A stretch of 64,000 bases of DNA, taken from Pycnopodia helianthoides (taxonomy: Eukaryota > Echinodermata > Asteroidea > Forcipulatida > Asteriidae). The DNA lies in NCBI GenBank assembly GCA_032158295.1, contig CM063261.1, positions 4,278,001 to 4,342,000 on the forward strand, given 5' to 3'. Under the pieces are notes generated by a model, which saw only the letters and a program-made list of their open reading frames with translations, did not search any database and was not told where the DNA came from. A program made the translations under genes and the position numbers. Below, piece after piece: positions 1 through 13,016 of this stretch (positions within the stretch are counted from its first letter, which is position 1; each line of letters starts with the position of its first letter).

Positions 1-103
1 AATGTATGTAAAAGTGCATGTATATTAAACTGAACCATGAGACCATTATAAAAGACCCGGGTTGGTGTCCCGTGGGCCTGATCTATTTCTGGGTCGGCAT
101 GAC

Positions 104-397
104 CCGGAATCTGTGTAAAAATGACCCCCAAAGGGTCAAAATAATACTGACTCTGTGTGAAAGGCTCAAATTGATGCAGAGTCTGTGTAAAGATGTTCCA
201 GAAAAGGGTCAAATTGATGGTGAATCTGTGTACAGGTTTCCTAGAAAAGGGTCCAAATGATGCAGAATCTGTGAAAAAAATGACCCAGAAAAGGGTCAAA
301 TTGATGCAGAATATGTTTTAAAATGACCCAGAAAAGTGTCCAAATGATGCAGAATCTGTGGAAACAAAATGACCCAGAAAAGGGTCAAATTGATGCA
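104..397 (+). repeat. Minisatellite, about seven units of ~43 bp
   Basis: The unit is roughly AGGGTCAAATTGATGCAGAA TCTGTG.. AAAATGACCCAGAAA, with variants. Its first part resembles the ends of the repeats at 13380 and 21564, so it may be an internal expansion of that MITE family. It lies in a CLCA copy A intron or 5' flank. Confidence 0.85.
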
Positions 398-547
398 GTT
401 AAATATATAAATTTAAAAGTAGAAATTAGGTTTAGAAATTTTGGACCATAGCAGAAGGGCTGTGTCCGAATGTAGCGTTTTTGTCAACTAAGTATGAACA
501 CTATACATGCGACATTCGTCTTCTTCTTATGTTTTATATATTATTAC

Positions 548-875
548 TGGCAATGAAACCAATGATGCCTTGTAGGGGAATTTAATCACTGTAGCTCACA
601 AGCCTGAGGAAACCTGTCAACAAGGGTGTTTGTCATATAAACCAGAAACACCCTTTTCTTCCACGAATAAAGTGTTCTGGGTTCTTTTACGTGCACTACC
701 AACCCTAGTGAACGAGACCTTAATGTCCCATCGGAAGGACAAAGCATTGATGGTAAAGCATCTTACTCAAAGATACAAGTGCCAAGACCGGGACTCGAAC
801 CCACACTCTGCTGATCAGAAAAACACCAGAGCTTGAGTCCGGTGCTCTAAACCGCCCGACCTCAACCTCGTCCCC
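548..875 (-). repeat. tRNA-derived SINE, copy 1
   Basis: The reverse strand has a tRNA-like head with a B box (GGTTCGAGTCCCGGTC), then the shared body and a 3' end with CTTGTTGACAGGTTTCCTC. The same family recurs at seven other places in the window. Confidence 0.85.
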
Positions 876-1327
876 ATGGTTTACTTTATTTCCAACCATG
901 TTTACGATAGTAAACCCTGGGAGGGACACTCCTTACTTGGACCCTGATTGGACAAAACCAAATGTTAACCTTTGTCAAAACAGCCGGCCGGCAACCAATG
1001 TACAAACAGGCTATTAAACCTGGTACCGGACCACGAGACCATGACCAAGATGTGAATTTCGAAAAAGCAGCAAGACTATTCTTATTTGCATACGTATCAA
1101 AAATTTTGGAATATGCAAATGATCCAATACCAGCGTGAGAGAGCGGTCAACCTGGTACTGCTCGACACATCCTGGGGACGAGGTTGGCCCGACCTCCATC
1201 CAAATGAAAGTTTTGGACACCATCATAATACCGACAAGCACTAATCGTGTCTGCTTCACTAACCTGATGTCACAATTATTCTCATCAGCCAGTTGGTTTA
1301 CTATTTGTTTACTTCATGATAATACAG

Positions 1328-4300
1328 ACAGACAACAGGTTCACCAAGATGATCAGCTCATCTGCCAACTACATCTCGTCCATCGTGAATGATGGCAGCT
1401 ACATCGGCATTGTAGAGTTCAACTATTTCGGCATCGTGCTGAGGAACCTGACGCTGGTTACCAGCGATGACGACCGCAAGGCGTTGCTGGATTCTCTGCC
1501 ACCAAAAGCCGAAGGAAGCACAGCCATTGGGGATGGCCTACTTAAAGCAATCGAGGTGGAAACATGTTCTCATTTGTAGAAGTCGAGTCCAGTACTCGGA
1601 TTTGAGTCGTTTCGAGTCGCAATTTTCGTGGCTCGGACTCCCCTCGAGTCCCTTAGGGCAAAAGACTCGGACTCGGACTTGGACTCGACTCTGGTGACTC
1701 GGTTTTTATTGTGGTGACTCGTGACTCGCAAGTCACGTGTACATAACTTTTTTGAAGCAATTCTTTTTGTGATTAAAACAATAATTGACAAGTTTACACA
1801 CTGTATCTCATCAATTTTAATTGAGATGTTTCTCATTCAGTTTGGCAAATTGTTGAATTTCTCAGAACAATCTTGGGTTCAAGCTACCGAACTCAAGTTA
1901 CCAATGCAAATGTTTTATAGAGTTTCATTAGTAAGCTCTCAATTTCAATTCTACTAAATGCCCATCATGCACAGCTTCAAAATATCAAATCAATTTGTTG
2001 AAGAATAGCGACTCCATGTGACGTTTTCAGAACAAACGCCTGTTAACAACAGGTGCTCCAAAATTGTCATATTTTTAAATATTCACTTTGTTCTTAAATG
2101 TACGTTTTTACCTCGTAAAAATGTTCCACATAAATATTGTTTGTTTCACTCCCCTTCTTCCTCCCTCTCTCCCTCTATCTCTCTCTCTCTCTCTTAAAGG
2201 TGTTGTCCTACGGAGGACAAGATCCAGCTGGTGGAATCATCTTACTGATCACTGACGGAGAAGAAAGAGAAAGGCCCTATATCGCTGACGTCATAGACGA
2301 CGTCAGCAACTCTGGAGTTATAGTTGATACGCTAGCCTTCACGCAGTATGCTGAGTCGACGCTACCTGACCTGTCGTTAGCGACAGGTACGTGATCAGCT
2401 GTACCGAAGGGGAGCACTGCCTTCAAGTCTCTCAAAAAACTTTTGCTCTTCGGAGTTACTTCTTGTCCTTTTTAAGAGTTGTTCGTGCACAAAAAAAACA
2501 CCTACAGTGTGTTGCAGAAAGTGGGTAGTAAAAACCCACAAATTTGCCTCTGGAAAATACAACCAGCAAAACATTCGGTCCGCTATTTTGAGGAGTCCAA
2601 ATTTTGGATCTACAATAAGAGAACTGTGTTCTGCCATGAAATAACACAAACACCACCAAATTGTGGATGCTTGCTATGCGAACCAGAAACACCGAGGTTT
2701 ACCCCCTACTCTTCCACGATCAAGTGTTCTGGGTTCTTCAACGTGCACTACCATTCCTAGTACATGGGACCTACGGCCTAATGTCCCATCCGAAGGACAA
2801 AGCAATTAGGGTAAAGTGTCTCGCTCAAGGACACAAGTGTCAAGACCGGGACTTGAACCCACCGCTCGGCCACGACCCACCACGACGCGCCATAACTACA
2901 TCATTCATCATATTTAAATAATCAAAATGTGTGTATTTGTCTTGTTAATTCAGGTGGTAAAGCATTTTTCTACTCTAACGAGCCTGGCTCCAACACTCTG
3001 TACGAAGCGTTCGCTGCAACGATGGAGAGAGGTGACGTCATCGACACGGAAAAACGCGTGCAGGTATAGTTAGAATAGATGGATTGCAAAAGACGTCATT
3101 GGCCGCCATCTTTGATGAATTGTGCACGCGTGAAGGCATGTGCATTGGCTAAAAGTCGTGCGTAGCGCGTATACATGCGTGCACTTTTCCATTGTTTTAC
3201 ATCAAAGATGGCGGTCAATCCATCTACTGGCGTTAATCAGGACCCATTTCACAACGCTGCTTTCAGCAGCAAATATTGTTAAACATTTCTGCTTAGAAAA
3301 AAGAAGAAGCAGGATACCAGTCGCATACGGTACATGTGTGATGATATCTTGACTGGTAACCTTATTCTGGTAAGCATCATTTTGTTGGGCTGAAGGCTAA
3401 GTACGGTACTTGTTGTGCCCTTCATTTGTACATTACTTTAATATATTTCGTCAGCAATGGGAGGTTTCGATTTAGTTGATCGGTATCTAACAGTTTACAC
3501 AGTTACAGCTCTCAAAAGCGTCTAGTTTCTTAATTATAAAAAGTCGATGAAAGGCAAAAACCCCTAGTACCTGGAATTGCGTTTTCATTTTGTGTATTCG
3601 CGACCTTGTTGATTGTATAGCTGGCACAGTGCCAATCATGAGTGCTCCGGCTTTTGCGTTTTCACGAAGGGCCACAAATTTTGTTTTTGCGTTTTCACGA
3701 ACAGCCAAAATGTTTACACACGACGCGCTGCACACAGACAACAATTTGTACAGTTTTCACGAAGAGACAATCTTGTTAATTAAATAACTCCTCATTAATT
3801 AAACACGTTATGGACAAAATTGAAAGCAGATTTTTATGATTTAGGATCTGTACTTCCCTGGTATGTAAAATTTCACAGATTAAATTGCGAATAGTCTACC
3901 AACCAGTAATTTCAAAATTAGATTAACTTCAAAAGCGGTTTTTTCCAAACGTACATTTTTGGCTTTAGGGGATTTTTGGGCCCTTCGTGAATTTGCTGAC
4001 GATTTATAGGCCAAATAACCTCTTTACAGAAGGGAGGCATAAGCTAAACAAAGAAACACAAAGCATATTTTATACTCGTAACTTCAGAATGTACTCTTTA
4101 TAAGCAGAACCTCTTTATAACTGTGCTCTGTATAACGAGGGTTGACTGTATTTGCATATGGCCACTGATGCAGACCGTCAGGTTTAATTCCTTGACCGAC
4201 ATGCACGGCGACTGCACATTTTTAGAGAACATGTGCAAGCAATGTTTACTCGATTCTGTGAAACCCTCAAATTAAGCATTATGCTCGTAAATATTATTAG

Positions 4301-7300
4301 CAAATGGATTGGTGTTTCAATATTTTTGCTTTGTTAGCTTTTGGGGACCTCTTGGGTAATCAGCGGTGGACAGACGAGAGAGGGCGGTGTCTTTATGGAT
4401 AACACTATCGGAAAAAGGACAGAGTTCGCGTTTTCGTGGACAGCGCAAAATGTTATAGGTACGGTATCAAACACAGTATTCGAACGGCCGTTTACCATGT
4501 GCACTGTGCTGCACAATAGAGCGAAACAGTCACAAGCAAGGTACCAGTTTACCTCCTATATATGGAATGCCTATTTTGGTAACACTATTTTATTGAAACC
4601 CTTGCACAACGCGCAGTGCACTTAAACGAGTCTATCATGTCCACCATTTTGGGAGTCCAAATTTGTGCACAGAGGAAATGTGACTCCCAAAATGTTGGAA
4701 ATGGTAGACGCGCATTGTGCGGAGATGCGTTCCGCGTTGTGCAAGGGGGTCACTAGTAAAAACGGATCAAAGAAGTGAAACTCTTGCAGAAGGTGGGGTT
4801 TATCGAAAGCTTTTTCCTTGTTTTCTTCGCTCTATTTTGCAGACATTTTGCGATAACTGAAAATGTACAAATCTAACCATCTCTACCACCCCCCCCCCAG
4901 CGCCAACTCACCTTCAAATATCGCTTCAGAAACCCTTTCTCATCCCCTTTTTGAAAGAAACAAATGTTTGATAACCAACGATGTGGCCATTTCATTGAAG
5001 CCGTAGAACTAATTTTTCTCGGGTTACGACAAAACTATAGTCAATTCCAAATTCAAAGTCTTTAAACCTTGAGGTTAGATGAATTTCGACTTATTGTAAA
5101 GGATTATCGCACCTGGAGACGACAAAGTAGTCGCAGACAGTCTTCATGTTTTGTGTGACCAACCACTGTGAAAAAACCTGTGAAAATGTGGGCTTAATCC
5201 GTCGTGTGAGTCAGGAGAATAACAGTGAACAAAAATGCACAATTTTCAGCATGTAAACACATTGTCCTTAATTTTGGTTGAAACAACCGAAATCAGCTGT
5301 TGCAGTGTTTTTTTTAAGGTTTTCAGATACAGTTTTCTCGAATATGAACTCATTTAAGGGAGAAATGTTTCAGAGAAAAATGCGTCGTGTGCTCAGAAGG
5401 AAGGCGTAAGACTCTACGCCCTTCTTCCAAGCACACAAAGCTCCAGTAGCAAAAGGCCGTAAGTAATTAAATGGCTTCTGGCAAAACAAAAGTGCCATTA
5501 CTGTTGTATTTTTGTTGCTATAATTACCCCCAAAAGACATGTTATCCCATTCCCGTGCAGAGTTTAACCTTCCTGTGATGACTAATGAATGCAGAAAAAC
5601 CGATCAAACTTTCACACTCAGTTGTCTTGAGACGTAGTTTTGCACATTAATTGCGTACGCCCTTTTTCTCCGGTATATTTTCGTTACGTCCTTCTTCCAC
5701 GCACAAGACGAATGGTGCCAGTATGAACTTCTTAATCAGTTCTAGCTTTCTGACTAAAATTAAACAATGATGTTTTTTTTGTATCCATACCAATCCTGGA
5801 CAATACCTTTTTATGTAGCTATAATGTTCGTCTTGTCCGATACAGGTATTGGAGTCACCCTAACAAGCCCCAATGGCAGTGTCATCAACTCCTCGTTCGA
5901 AGGCTACGGTGTGGACATCACGTTCAGATTGCTGACTATCAAACTACCGGGAGTCGCTGAGGTAGCGTACACTGCAGAATCCGGGGTGTTAAACTTTACA
6001 CCATGGGTGTTGTCGCATTATAATTTATATACACACAATAAGATCAATATTTCCACCATAGGGTGTTAAAATAACACTCATTTCTGCCAACAGTGATGTT
6101 TGACTTTGATTCTCTTCTGGGTATCCACCCATATATTTTAGTTTTACATCCACTGGGTGTTAAAATGTTAACACCTCAGTTTTTTGCAGTGTAGGTATCC
6201 AAGAGCAATTCACTGTTGTGATGTCATCCATGTGCGATGCTACCCTAATTGAATTGTTTAACTGTAACAATAATTTACGTGACAATCATTTGTCAACTTT
6301 TTACTGTTCACCATACTGATATCGATTCATATTACAATGTTTTTAATCATCAAAACTGTTGATATCTTTTTTTCTTTGATTGAACAATCAAGTCATGTAG
6401 TTTTTAAACCCCACCCCCACCACCACCGTCACCCCTCCCCTTCCCCTCCAACAAGCAAACACTTAAGTGGTAACCAATTAATCCATATAGTGGTCTGATT
6501 TGACAAAGGAAAAAACAGAACCCCCCCCCGACCCAAACAACAACAACAACAACAAAACCCCAAGACAAAAATCCAAAAAGCATATTGATTTCTTATGTTC
6601 TAAACTCAAAATGACAGCCCGGTGCATGGGACTTTGCAGTTCTCAATTCGGACGACAGGGCCGACGAAGAAGTGTCCATCACAATATCGTCCTATCCCGT
6701 AAGTGATGACGTAGAGCCGATTATTGTGACGTCAGAGCTAAGCGGGTCCATTACAGCGTTTGAGCAGGGAGAGCCGTTAGTGGCGTATGCCGAGCTGCGT
6801 CAAGGATTCAGTCCGATTATCTACGCTAACGTTTGGGCAACTATCGAGAGACCAGGGGGGTTCCCGCCGACCATGGTACAACTGTTGGATAATGGAGCAG
6901 GTAAAACACAACAAATACACCGTCTTTTAGTGGGAACTTTTGTTTCAGGGCATGTACTATAATTGGGATAATGCGGGGTTCGAAATTAGCGGTCGCCCGG
7001 TCGCCAAAGCAGCGGTGAGTCAAAACCCATCCTTTACTTGCCAGCTGGGCGAGTCCAACAAATATGTTCCTTTTCACAATAAATAATTGGTACGGTGGTA
7101 AACCCCGATAGAGAGATTATTTTCAAGTTCGTAGAATGGTTTGACAAGTCTCTGTTAAGATTGTGGTTTTAAGGTAGACCATTGTTGCCGATTATAGACC
7201 CCCCCCCCTTGCACTGATATGACGTCAAACTCTAAAACAGCGCCCTCACTGAGATAAAACAAGGTGCGTTTAATAATTTGCGTCATTCAAAAGGTCAACT

Positions 7301-9885
7301 TGAAAGTGGTTTGTCGTACATGAGTATAGTCGGTATATTGGTTTGGTGTGGTCACATTATTGACAACCCAATAATAGCCTACTTCTGAAAGCACTGCGGC
7401 GTTTAAAAAAAAAATCTAAGCCATGATGTCGTCACCCGATATAAATTATGGTACTTCCAGTGCTCCGTAGGCAAGAGATTAGGGTGGTGCATTCCTTTGA
7501 AGTGTTTGTTTACGTGACAGGGCGACCCCCATGGGCAGGCCTCTGTTCGTAGTGTATCCACTGGTTGACCCTGAACATGTAACCGACCATGCAGGTGCTG
7601 ACATCACCAAGAATGATGGAGTCTATTCCCGGACTTTCACCGAATTCACCGGCATCGGATTCTACGGAATCAAAATCGACGTGGACAACAATGAGGGCAA
7701 CGCGATCGTCATCGATGCTGCGCCCTTCTCCAAAGCTCGACCAATCATAAACCCGGATCAAGTATTCGATCTCCCTGCTATAGGTGAGTTTAAAGTTAAC
7801 TAGTTTAACCTAACTTTAAAGGCAGGGTATATTTTGGGTAATTACTCTAAGAGTCAATTACCGTATAAAAACTTACTTGGTAAGGAGCACCTGAGAGCTG
7901 CTGATAGTATACAAATATTGACTGCTTCGATTGGCGTAGTAAAACTAGTCACTCGAGGTGATCCCCGGAGCAGCCTATGGGGAAGATAGGCGGCTCCGGG
8001 GATTTTACGTTGAAATACCGAGTTTTGACAAAATAAGAGGGTACCATACTACTGCTGTTACGTCCGTTCTCTAAACCGTATTTCAAATGCACACATTTTG
8101 TTCATTACATCGGGTTCGAGGTTGTCAAGCAGCTCGTTTAAATCAATGTTTGAAGTCAATGTAGTCAGGGTACCAGGGTATCCATTCACTAGTACATAGG
8201 TCGCCAGGCTATCGTTGAATAGTTCGTTGAATAGTTCGTTTGATCGGTGAACATGAACAAGAGTAAAAAATACACAACACCATGTGACACGCTCTCGGCC
8301 AATCAACAGATAGAATCAAAGGAAGAGGTGTTATAACATAAAACATTGTGATAAACGACTCCCTCTGAAGTTACGTAGTTTTTTTGAAAGACGTAATTTC
8401 TCACTAAAATATTTTCATGCCAGCTCTACCAATCCTGTGGAACACCTTAAAAATGTCAAATGATTGTAACCTTTCTACTCACCTACTCATTTTGTGCCTT
8501 TTATGTTTACAGGTGGTTTCCAGATTCCCACACCCGGTACCCCGCCCCAGGAGCCCAAGGGTCGAGCCGCCCCGATGTTCAGTCGAGGTATATCCGGTGG
8601 ATCAAGCCGCGTGGATGACGTACCCTTGGGGTTCACGCCCGGAAGTGATGTCTTCCCACCGGGCAATGTTATCGACCTCAGGGTCACTGCGTCCTCGTTC
8701 GAGAATAGGACCGTGACGCTTATGTGGACTGCACCTGGAGACGACTTGGACATCGGCGCAGGTTGCCGCTCGATTTCTTCTTTACTTTTTTACAGCCCAT
8801 TTATATTAGGGTATTTTATACATGATTGGTAGAGCTGACAAAATAGTCCCGGACAGTGTTCATGTTTTGTGGGATCAACCATTACACATGAAATAACAAA
8901 CCTGTGAAATTTAAGCTTAATCCGTTGAGTGGGTCAGGAGAAAATAGTGACATTCCATACACAATTTTCAGAATGTAAACTCATTGGCCTTAATTTTGGT
9001 TGTAACAACCGAAATTAGCTGTTAAGTTTCGTGTTTTTGTGGTGTGTGTGTTTTGTTTTTGTTTGTTTTTTTTGGGGGGGGGGTTCACACACACTTTTCG
9101 CGAATATGACTTCATTTATGAGGAAAATATTTCACACACAAAATGCATACTGTATGAAGGGCCATTTGTCTTGAAATATACCGAATTTTCATTTTCAAAG
9201 CTCAGTTCGTAAAAATATAAATAATGACATGCACACAAGTAAATTGTTATCCTTTTTAAGGGCCTTGATCTGTGGCATTAATTGGCGTTAAACCATTTTA
9301 TGAGCTTTTTAGTGTGTACTATAGTTTTCTTTTACAGCAAATTGATAAGTTAACTAATGTTGTTTGTTTTTTCTTCTTCATTTGATAGCCTCTCGCTACG
9401 AGATTATAAGGGCAGCCTCAATCCTCGCTTTACAGAATGATTCTAACCCTGACTCGCACTACAAGCTCACCTCAGATGACCTCCTACAAGGTAACCTCAC
9501 AGCACCCCAGGACTACGGTACCCGCGAAGTCTTCGTCATCAGGGTACCCGTGAATGCCTCGTCAGTGGCCTCCTACGCCTTCGTGATGCGCTCCTACGAT
9601 GACTCCGGTCTGGTCTCCGACTTCTCCAACGTCGTTCAGGCAACGTTGAGGGAGTACATTCCGCCATCGGGACCCTCCTCGCAAGGAGGCCTGACTGGTG
9701 GACAGATAGCGCTGACTGTTTGTTTGAGTCTAGTTGGAGTCGCCCTCATCATTGCCGCTGGCGGCGTCTGCTTCAAATATTTTACGAAACCGAAGAATTC
9801 GAAAACCGTTGCCGTTGGAGAAGAGAAAATCCCAGATGAGAAAAAGGACGGGAATGCTAATAATGCGTTTGTTGCAGATGCATGA
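1328..9885 (+). CDS. CLCA family protein (calcium-activated chloride channel regulator), 3' part, copy A
   Basis: I assembled nine coding exons: 1328-1555, 2200-2386, 2954-3063, 4338-4458, 5846-5961, 6618-6900, 7595-7783, 8513-8761 and 9389-9885 (stop). Phases agree throughout and give 659 codons plus stop. The first exon begins inside a VWA domain (TDNRFTKMISSS, then GSTAIGDGL with the MIDAS threonine; ITDGEE follows in the next exon). Next come the CLCA beta-rich region with AELRQGFSPII and LLDNGAG, the KNDGVYSR motif, and an FnIII-like segment with LMWTAPGDD. The last exon encodes the end of that fold, a proline/glycine linker, one transmembrane helix (ALTVCLSLVGVALIIAAGG) and a short charged cytoplasmic tail. 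CLCA proteins are secreted or membrane-tethered modulators of chloride channels, with a metalloprotease N-terminus. The N-terminal protease and MIDAS DxSxS exons are not seen and should lie left of the window. AATAAA at 11471 is a possible polyadenylation signal. Confidence 0.9.
1577..1735. repeat. GACTCG/CGAGTC-rich repeat
   Basis: Dense GAGTCG and GACTCG hexamers in both orientations just after the donor of the first visible CLCA copy A exon. A low-complexity, self-complementary block. Confidence 0.75.
2670..2882 (-). repeat. tRNA-derived SINE, copy 2, head internally deleted
   Basis: Same family as at 548. Here the A box (TGGCCGAGCGG) runs straight into the B-box region, so the middle of the tRNA-like head is missing. 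Confidence 0.8.
3078..3234. repeat. MITE-like palindrome, AGATGGATTGC family, copy 1
   Basis: The ends are inverted (AGATGGATTGC..GGCCGCCATCTTTGATG and CATCAAAGATGGCGGTCAATCCATCT). It starts 15 bp after the donor at 3063. Confidence 0.8.
4598..4750. repeat. MITE-like palindrome, CCCTTGCACAACGCG ends
   Basis: CCCTTGCACAACGCGCAGTG at the left is inverted at the right (CCGCGTTGTGCAAGGG), and the interior is partly self-complementary (GGGAGTC/GACTCCC). Confidence 0.7.
5105..5310 (+). repeat. Dispersed repeat, AACCTGTGAAAATG family
   Basis: Shares AACCTGTGAAAATGTGGGCT, GTGTGAGTCAGGAGAA and TTGGTTGAAACAACCGAAAT with the copy at 8828. Related, more diverged copies lie at 15728, 18790, 23252 and 35718. 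Confidence 0.75.
7960..8005. repeat. Short hairpin, TCCCCGGAGC arms
   Basis: ATCCCCGGAGC at 7961 pairs with GCTCCGGGGAT at about 7992. Intronic in CLCA copy A; no function evident. Confidence 0.7.
8828..9025 (+). repeat. Dispersed repeat, AACCTGTGAAAATG family
   Basis: Close copy of 5105-5310, located in the last intron of CLCA copy A. Confidence 0.75.
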
Positions 9886-10242
9886 ACAATAATCAGTTCA
9901 AAAAAAGAAAGAAAAACTTGGCTACTAATTATAATGTGTGTATAAAAAAAGGAAATCCGTACCTTGAACAATTTTGGCTGTTCTCGTTTGAGACGTCTGG
10001 GTTATACATTTCCGGTGCCGTCTTGAATTTACCTTTTAACATTGTTATGGACAGTTTGGCCGCCATAGCCGCCCCGCCAAGAGGGAAGTCAAGCTCAGCA
10101 AAATATCAACAGATTGAACACAAGTTCTCTTTTACTTCTAGGCAGTTTAATTCAAACACGCAATTCGTACATACAGTGTGAACATAATGTTACTGAGTAG
10201 TAAATATTGAATGTTGGACACAGACCACGAGTCGACGGCACA

Positions 10243-10540
10243 CGTGTAGACCTTTCTTTTGTTTACAAACATGGACCACCATTTTGTATGGAAGGCCCTG
10301 AGTAGCTCAAATTTGAAATTTTTAGCAGAACGTTACAACTTTTTTATGAAGTGTATTTTTACATTTTGTTTTGGATAGTCAAATTTGTTTATCAGTAACA
10401 TGGGTATTAAATTGATAGCATTATTGGTCAAATAAGAAACTGTTGTATACTTTTTGCAGTGAAGGCCGCCCATACTTTTGCCAACCAAGGTTGGCAAAAC
10501 TCGCGGCTGTGACGTTGCAAAAGACAGGTCTTTTCATTTT
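10243..10540. repeat. Possible diverged relative of the MITE at 35012
   Basis: Starts TAGACCTTTCTTTTG and ends TTGCAAAAGACAGGTCTTTT, with CCAAGGTTGGCAAAAC..GGCTGTGACGTTGC shared. Located downstream of CLCA copy A. Confidence 0.4.
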
Positions 10541-10983
10541 GAACTGGGTGCTATCCTAGTGTTACATAATTACAATTGATTTGTTTCTACCTCCATACAA
10601 ATAATCAGGTGTACATGCAAATACGGTGGATAGTTCAGCGTAAAACGAAACAGTCAATGGAAACATATGAAAGACACAGGTTCGGGGGGGGGGGCGGAAC
10701 GCCATAACAACATTATACCTAACTATTATTATGGTATTGATGAAAATAATTTTAGAATTCTATCTACAAGAATCAATCAAAACGTATAACCATGAGGCAT
10801 TTCATTGTTGTGAACATTGATAAGGTTGAAAATATAAATGTTCACAGATTTGCAAACAAATTACATGGTATAAAGATGGTCGTGGTGGTAAACTTCCCTT
10901 GACACAGCTTTACTTGAAATGCTATAGTTTTCAGGAAATGAGTAACACAATTAGTCTTTATCAAGTGTGCTTTCTGCTTCTCG

Positions 10984-11107
<124 letters not shown>

Positions 11108-12084
11108 ATTTATGTATTCCCACTTTACTGCTTCCGTTTCACTTGTATACCTGCTTATGTGTGTTGTCATGTCATTTAGCCTTCGAGGAAGACTCTTCTA
11201 GGGCCGAAACGTCAGGCCATTAACTATTTTTTGTATTTATACCATAGGTCCTTTGGGTTGGTTAGCAGTTTGCAACAACCTAATTCTATTTTTCTCATAA
11301 AGATAATGAATGTAACTTTTCTCTAGAATATAATTTTTGTCATAAAATCACTGATAACAAATACATAATCTCACTTCTTTTTATTTTAACGAACGTATAT
11401 GTTCAGTCTACATTAATGACTGACCAATGAGTTTCGGCGGCTAAAATCAACCGATCTATCTGCAGTATGAAATAAATTGTTTTGTTGTACTTTTTGTCTT
11501 TGTAAAAACGATATTTCAGTTATGAATTATATTTGATAATTTTGTGGTGAGAAAAAAATATATATTGTCATTTGGGGAACATAGACTACTGCAACTCAGC
11601 CTGTACCCTGCCAGTATGCTAAGTCGATAGTTTTCTCCAATCAAACATTAAAGGTAGAGTCATAGATTGGTTTTTGTTAACGTAATGCTGATTTATAGGC
11701 AACATCATGAAGACAAATACAGTTAAAGTCACTGTGAAAGTTTCAGCTGAAAACGGTGTCTACTTGCTGAGAAAACAGCAACAACACTGTGACTGTATTT
11801 TCACACGAACGTCGAATCCATCCACGTTGAGCCGAGGTGACAGCGGGTACCAACCGCATCTCTGGCCGCAGCATTGGCGAACGGACACCGGCTCTCAGAA
11901 GTCTAAAACGCGAATCGTGCATGAATCGTTACTCAGATTCAAATGTTTTGGGGTGAACAATTATCCAAACCATATTACTTCGAAGGGAATCCTGTCCCAG
12001 AATAGTTTACACTAATTAGAACAACTGCGGTGCTTTTAACCAAGTAAGTTTTTTAACACAAAGATGGGTTGAATCATTGGGGTT

Positions 12085-12385
12085 GTGGCGTGTCCTGGCC
12101 GAGCGGTTAGGAGCGCCCTCAAGCTCTGGCGTTTCTGATCAGCAGATTGTGGGTTAGAGTCCCGGTCGTGGCACTTGTGCTTTGACCTTCAGATGGGACA
12201 TTAGGCCGTACTACTAGGATCGATAGTGCACGTAAAATAACCAAGTACACTTATCGTGGAGAAATAGTAGGGCTTAACCCGGTATTTATATATACATAGC
12301 AAGCACCCTTGTTTACAGGTTTCCTCAGGATGGCGAGCAACAGGGGTTATAAGGTTCACTTATGAGGCATCCTTGGTTTCATTTA
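12085..12385 (+). repeat. tRNA-derived SINE, copy 3
   Basis: Full-length: A box CTGGCCGAGCGG, the shared CTGATCAGCAGA segment, a B box with one change (GGTTAGAGTCC), the body, and the 3' end GAGGCATCCTTGGTTTCATT. Confidence 0.88.
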
Positions 12386-13016
12386 ATGATACAAATACTA
12401 ATAACCACAAAAAAAACATTATTATCGTATTCGCGAGTTATTGTTTTCTCTCTCTTTCAGCTAATGCCGTTGATTCGAGAGGCCATGACAAAATTAGTTT
12501 TTAGACTTGTTGCTGTTGTTTGCATGAGCAGTGTATACAGTCATAGCTACATGGTCTATTCACGCGACAACTATGGCGACCACCTTGGCCTCATAACAAA
12601 CCATTTAGTTTTGTCAAACAACCAGGAAGCCCCTCTCATGACCTCTATTCAAACCAAAAGATATCAATCACAGGGCCAACAGCCAATCTGATAGCCTATG
12701 AAGACTATTTACAATGTCATTCATTACGTTCACAGCACAATCATCCCATGTTTTTGCCTGCTGCGCGTTTGTTTGTTTGTTTATGTCTTGTTTGGTTGGT
12801 TTATTTGAAGCCACGGTGCAAAGTTTCGGGTCAGAGTGTTCCTTTACTTAACGAGGCGTTGTTCCATCACTCACAGCTGATAAAGAACAGGGTCCTTCAA
12901 ATAAAAATAGTTCTAGAGCTAGAGAAAAAAACTCACCTTGCAGAATTTCACTACGGTGTTAATACTGTGTTTCAACCTCCTTTTCTTGCGGAAGTTGGTT
13001 TTGATGAAGGATCACA

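Noticed and set aside
1135..1190. A plus-strand reading LVLLDTSWG resembling the MIDAS exon of CLCA copy B
   Set aside because: The similarity is limited to about nine residues, DxSxS is incomplete, upstream sequence has stops, and no donor fits the phase-0 exon at 1328. The true MIDAS exon probably lies left of the window.
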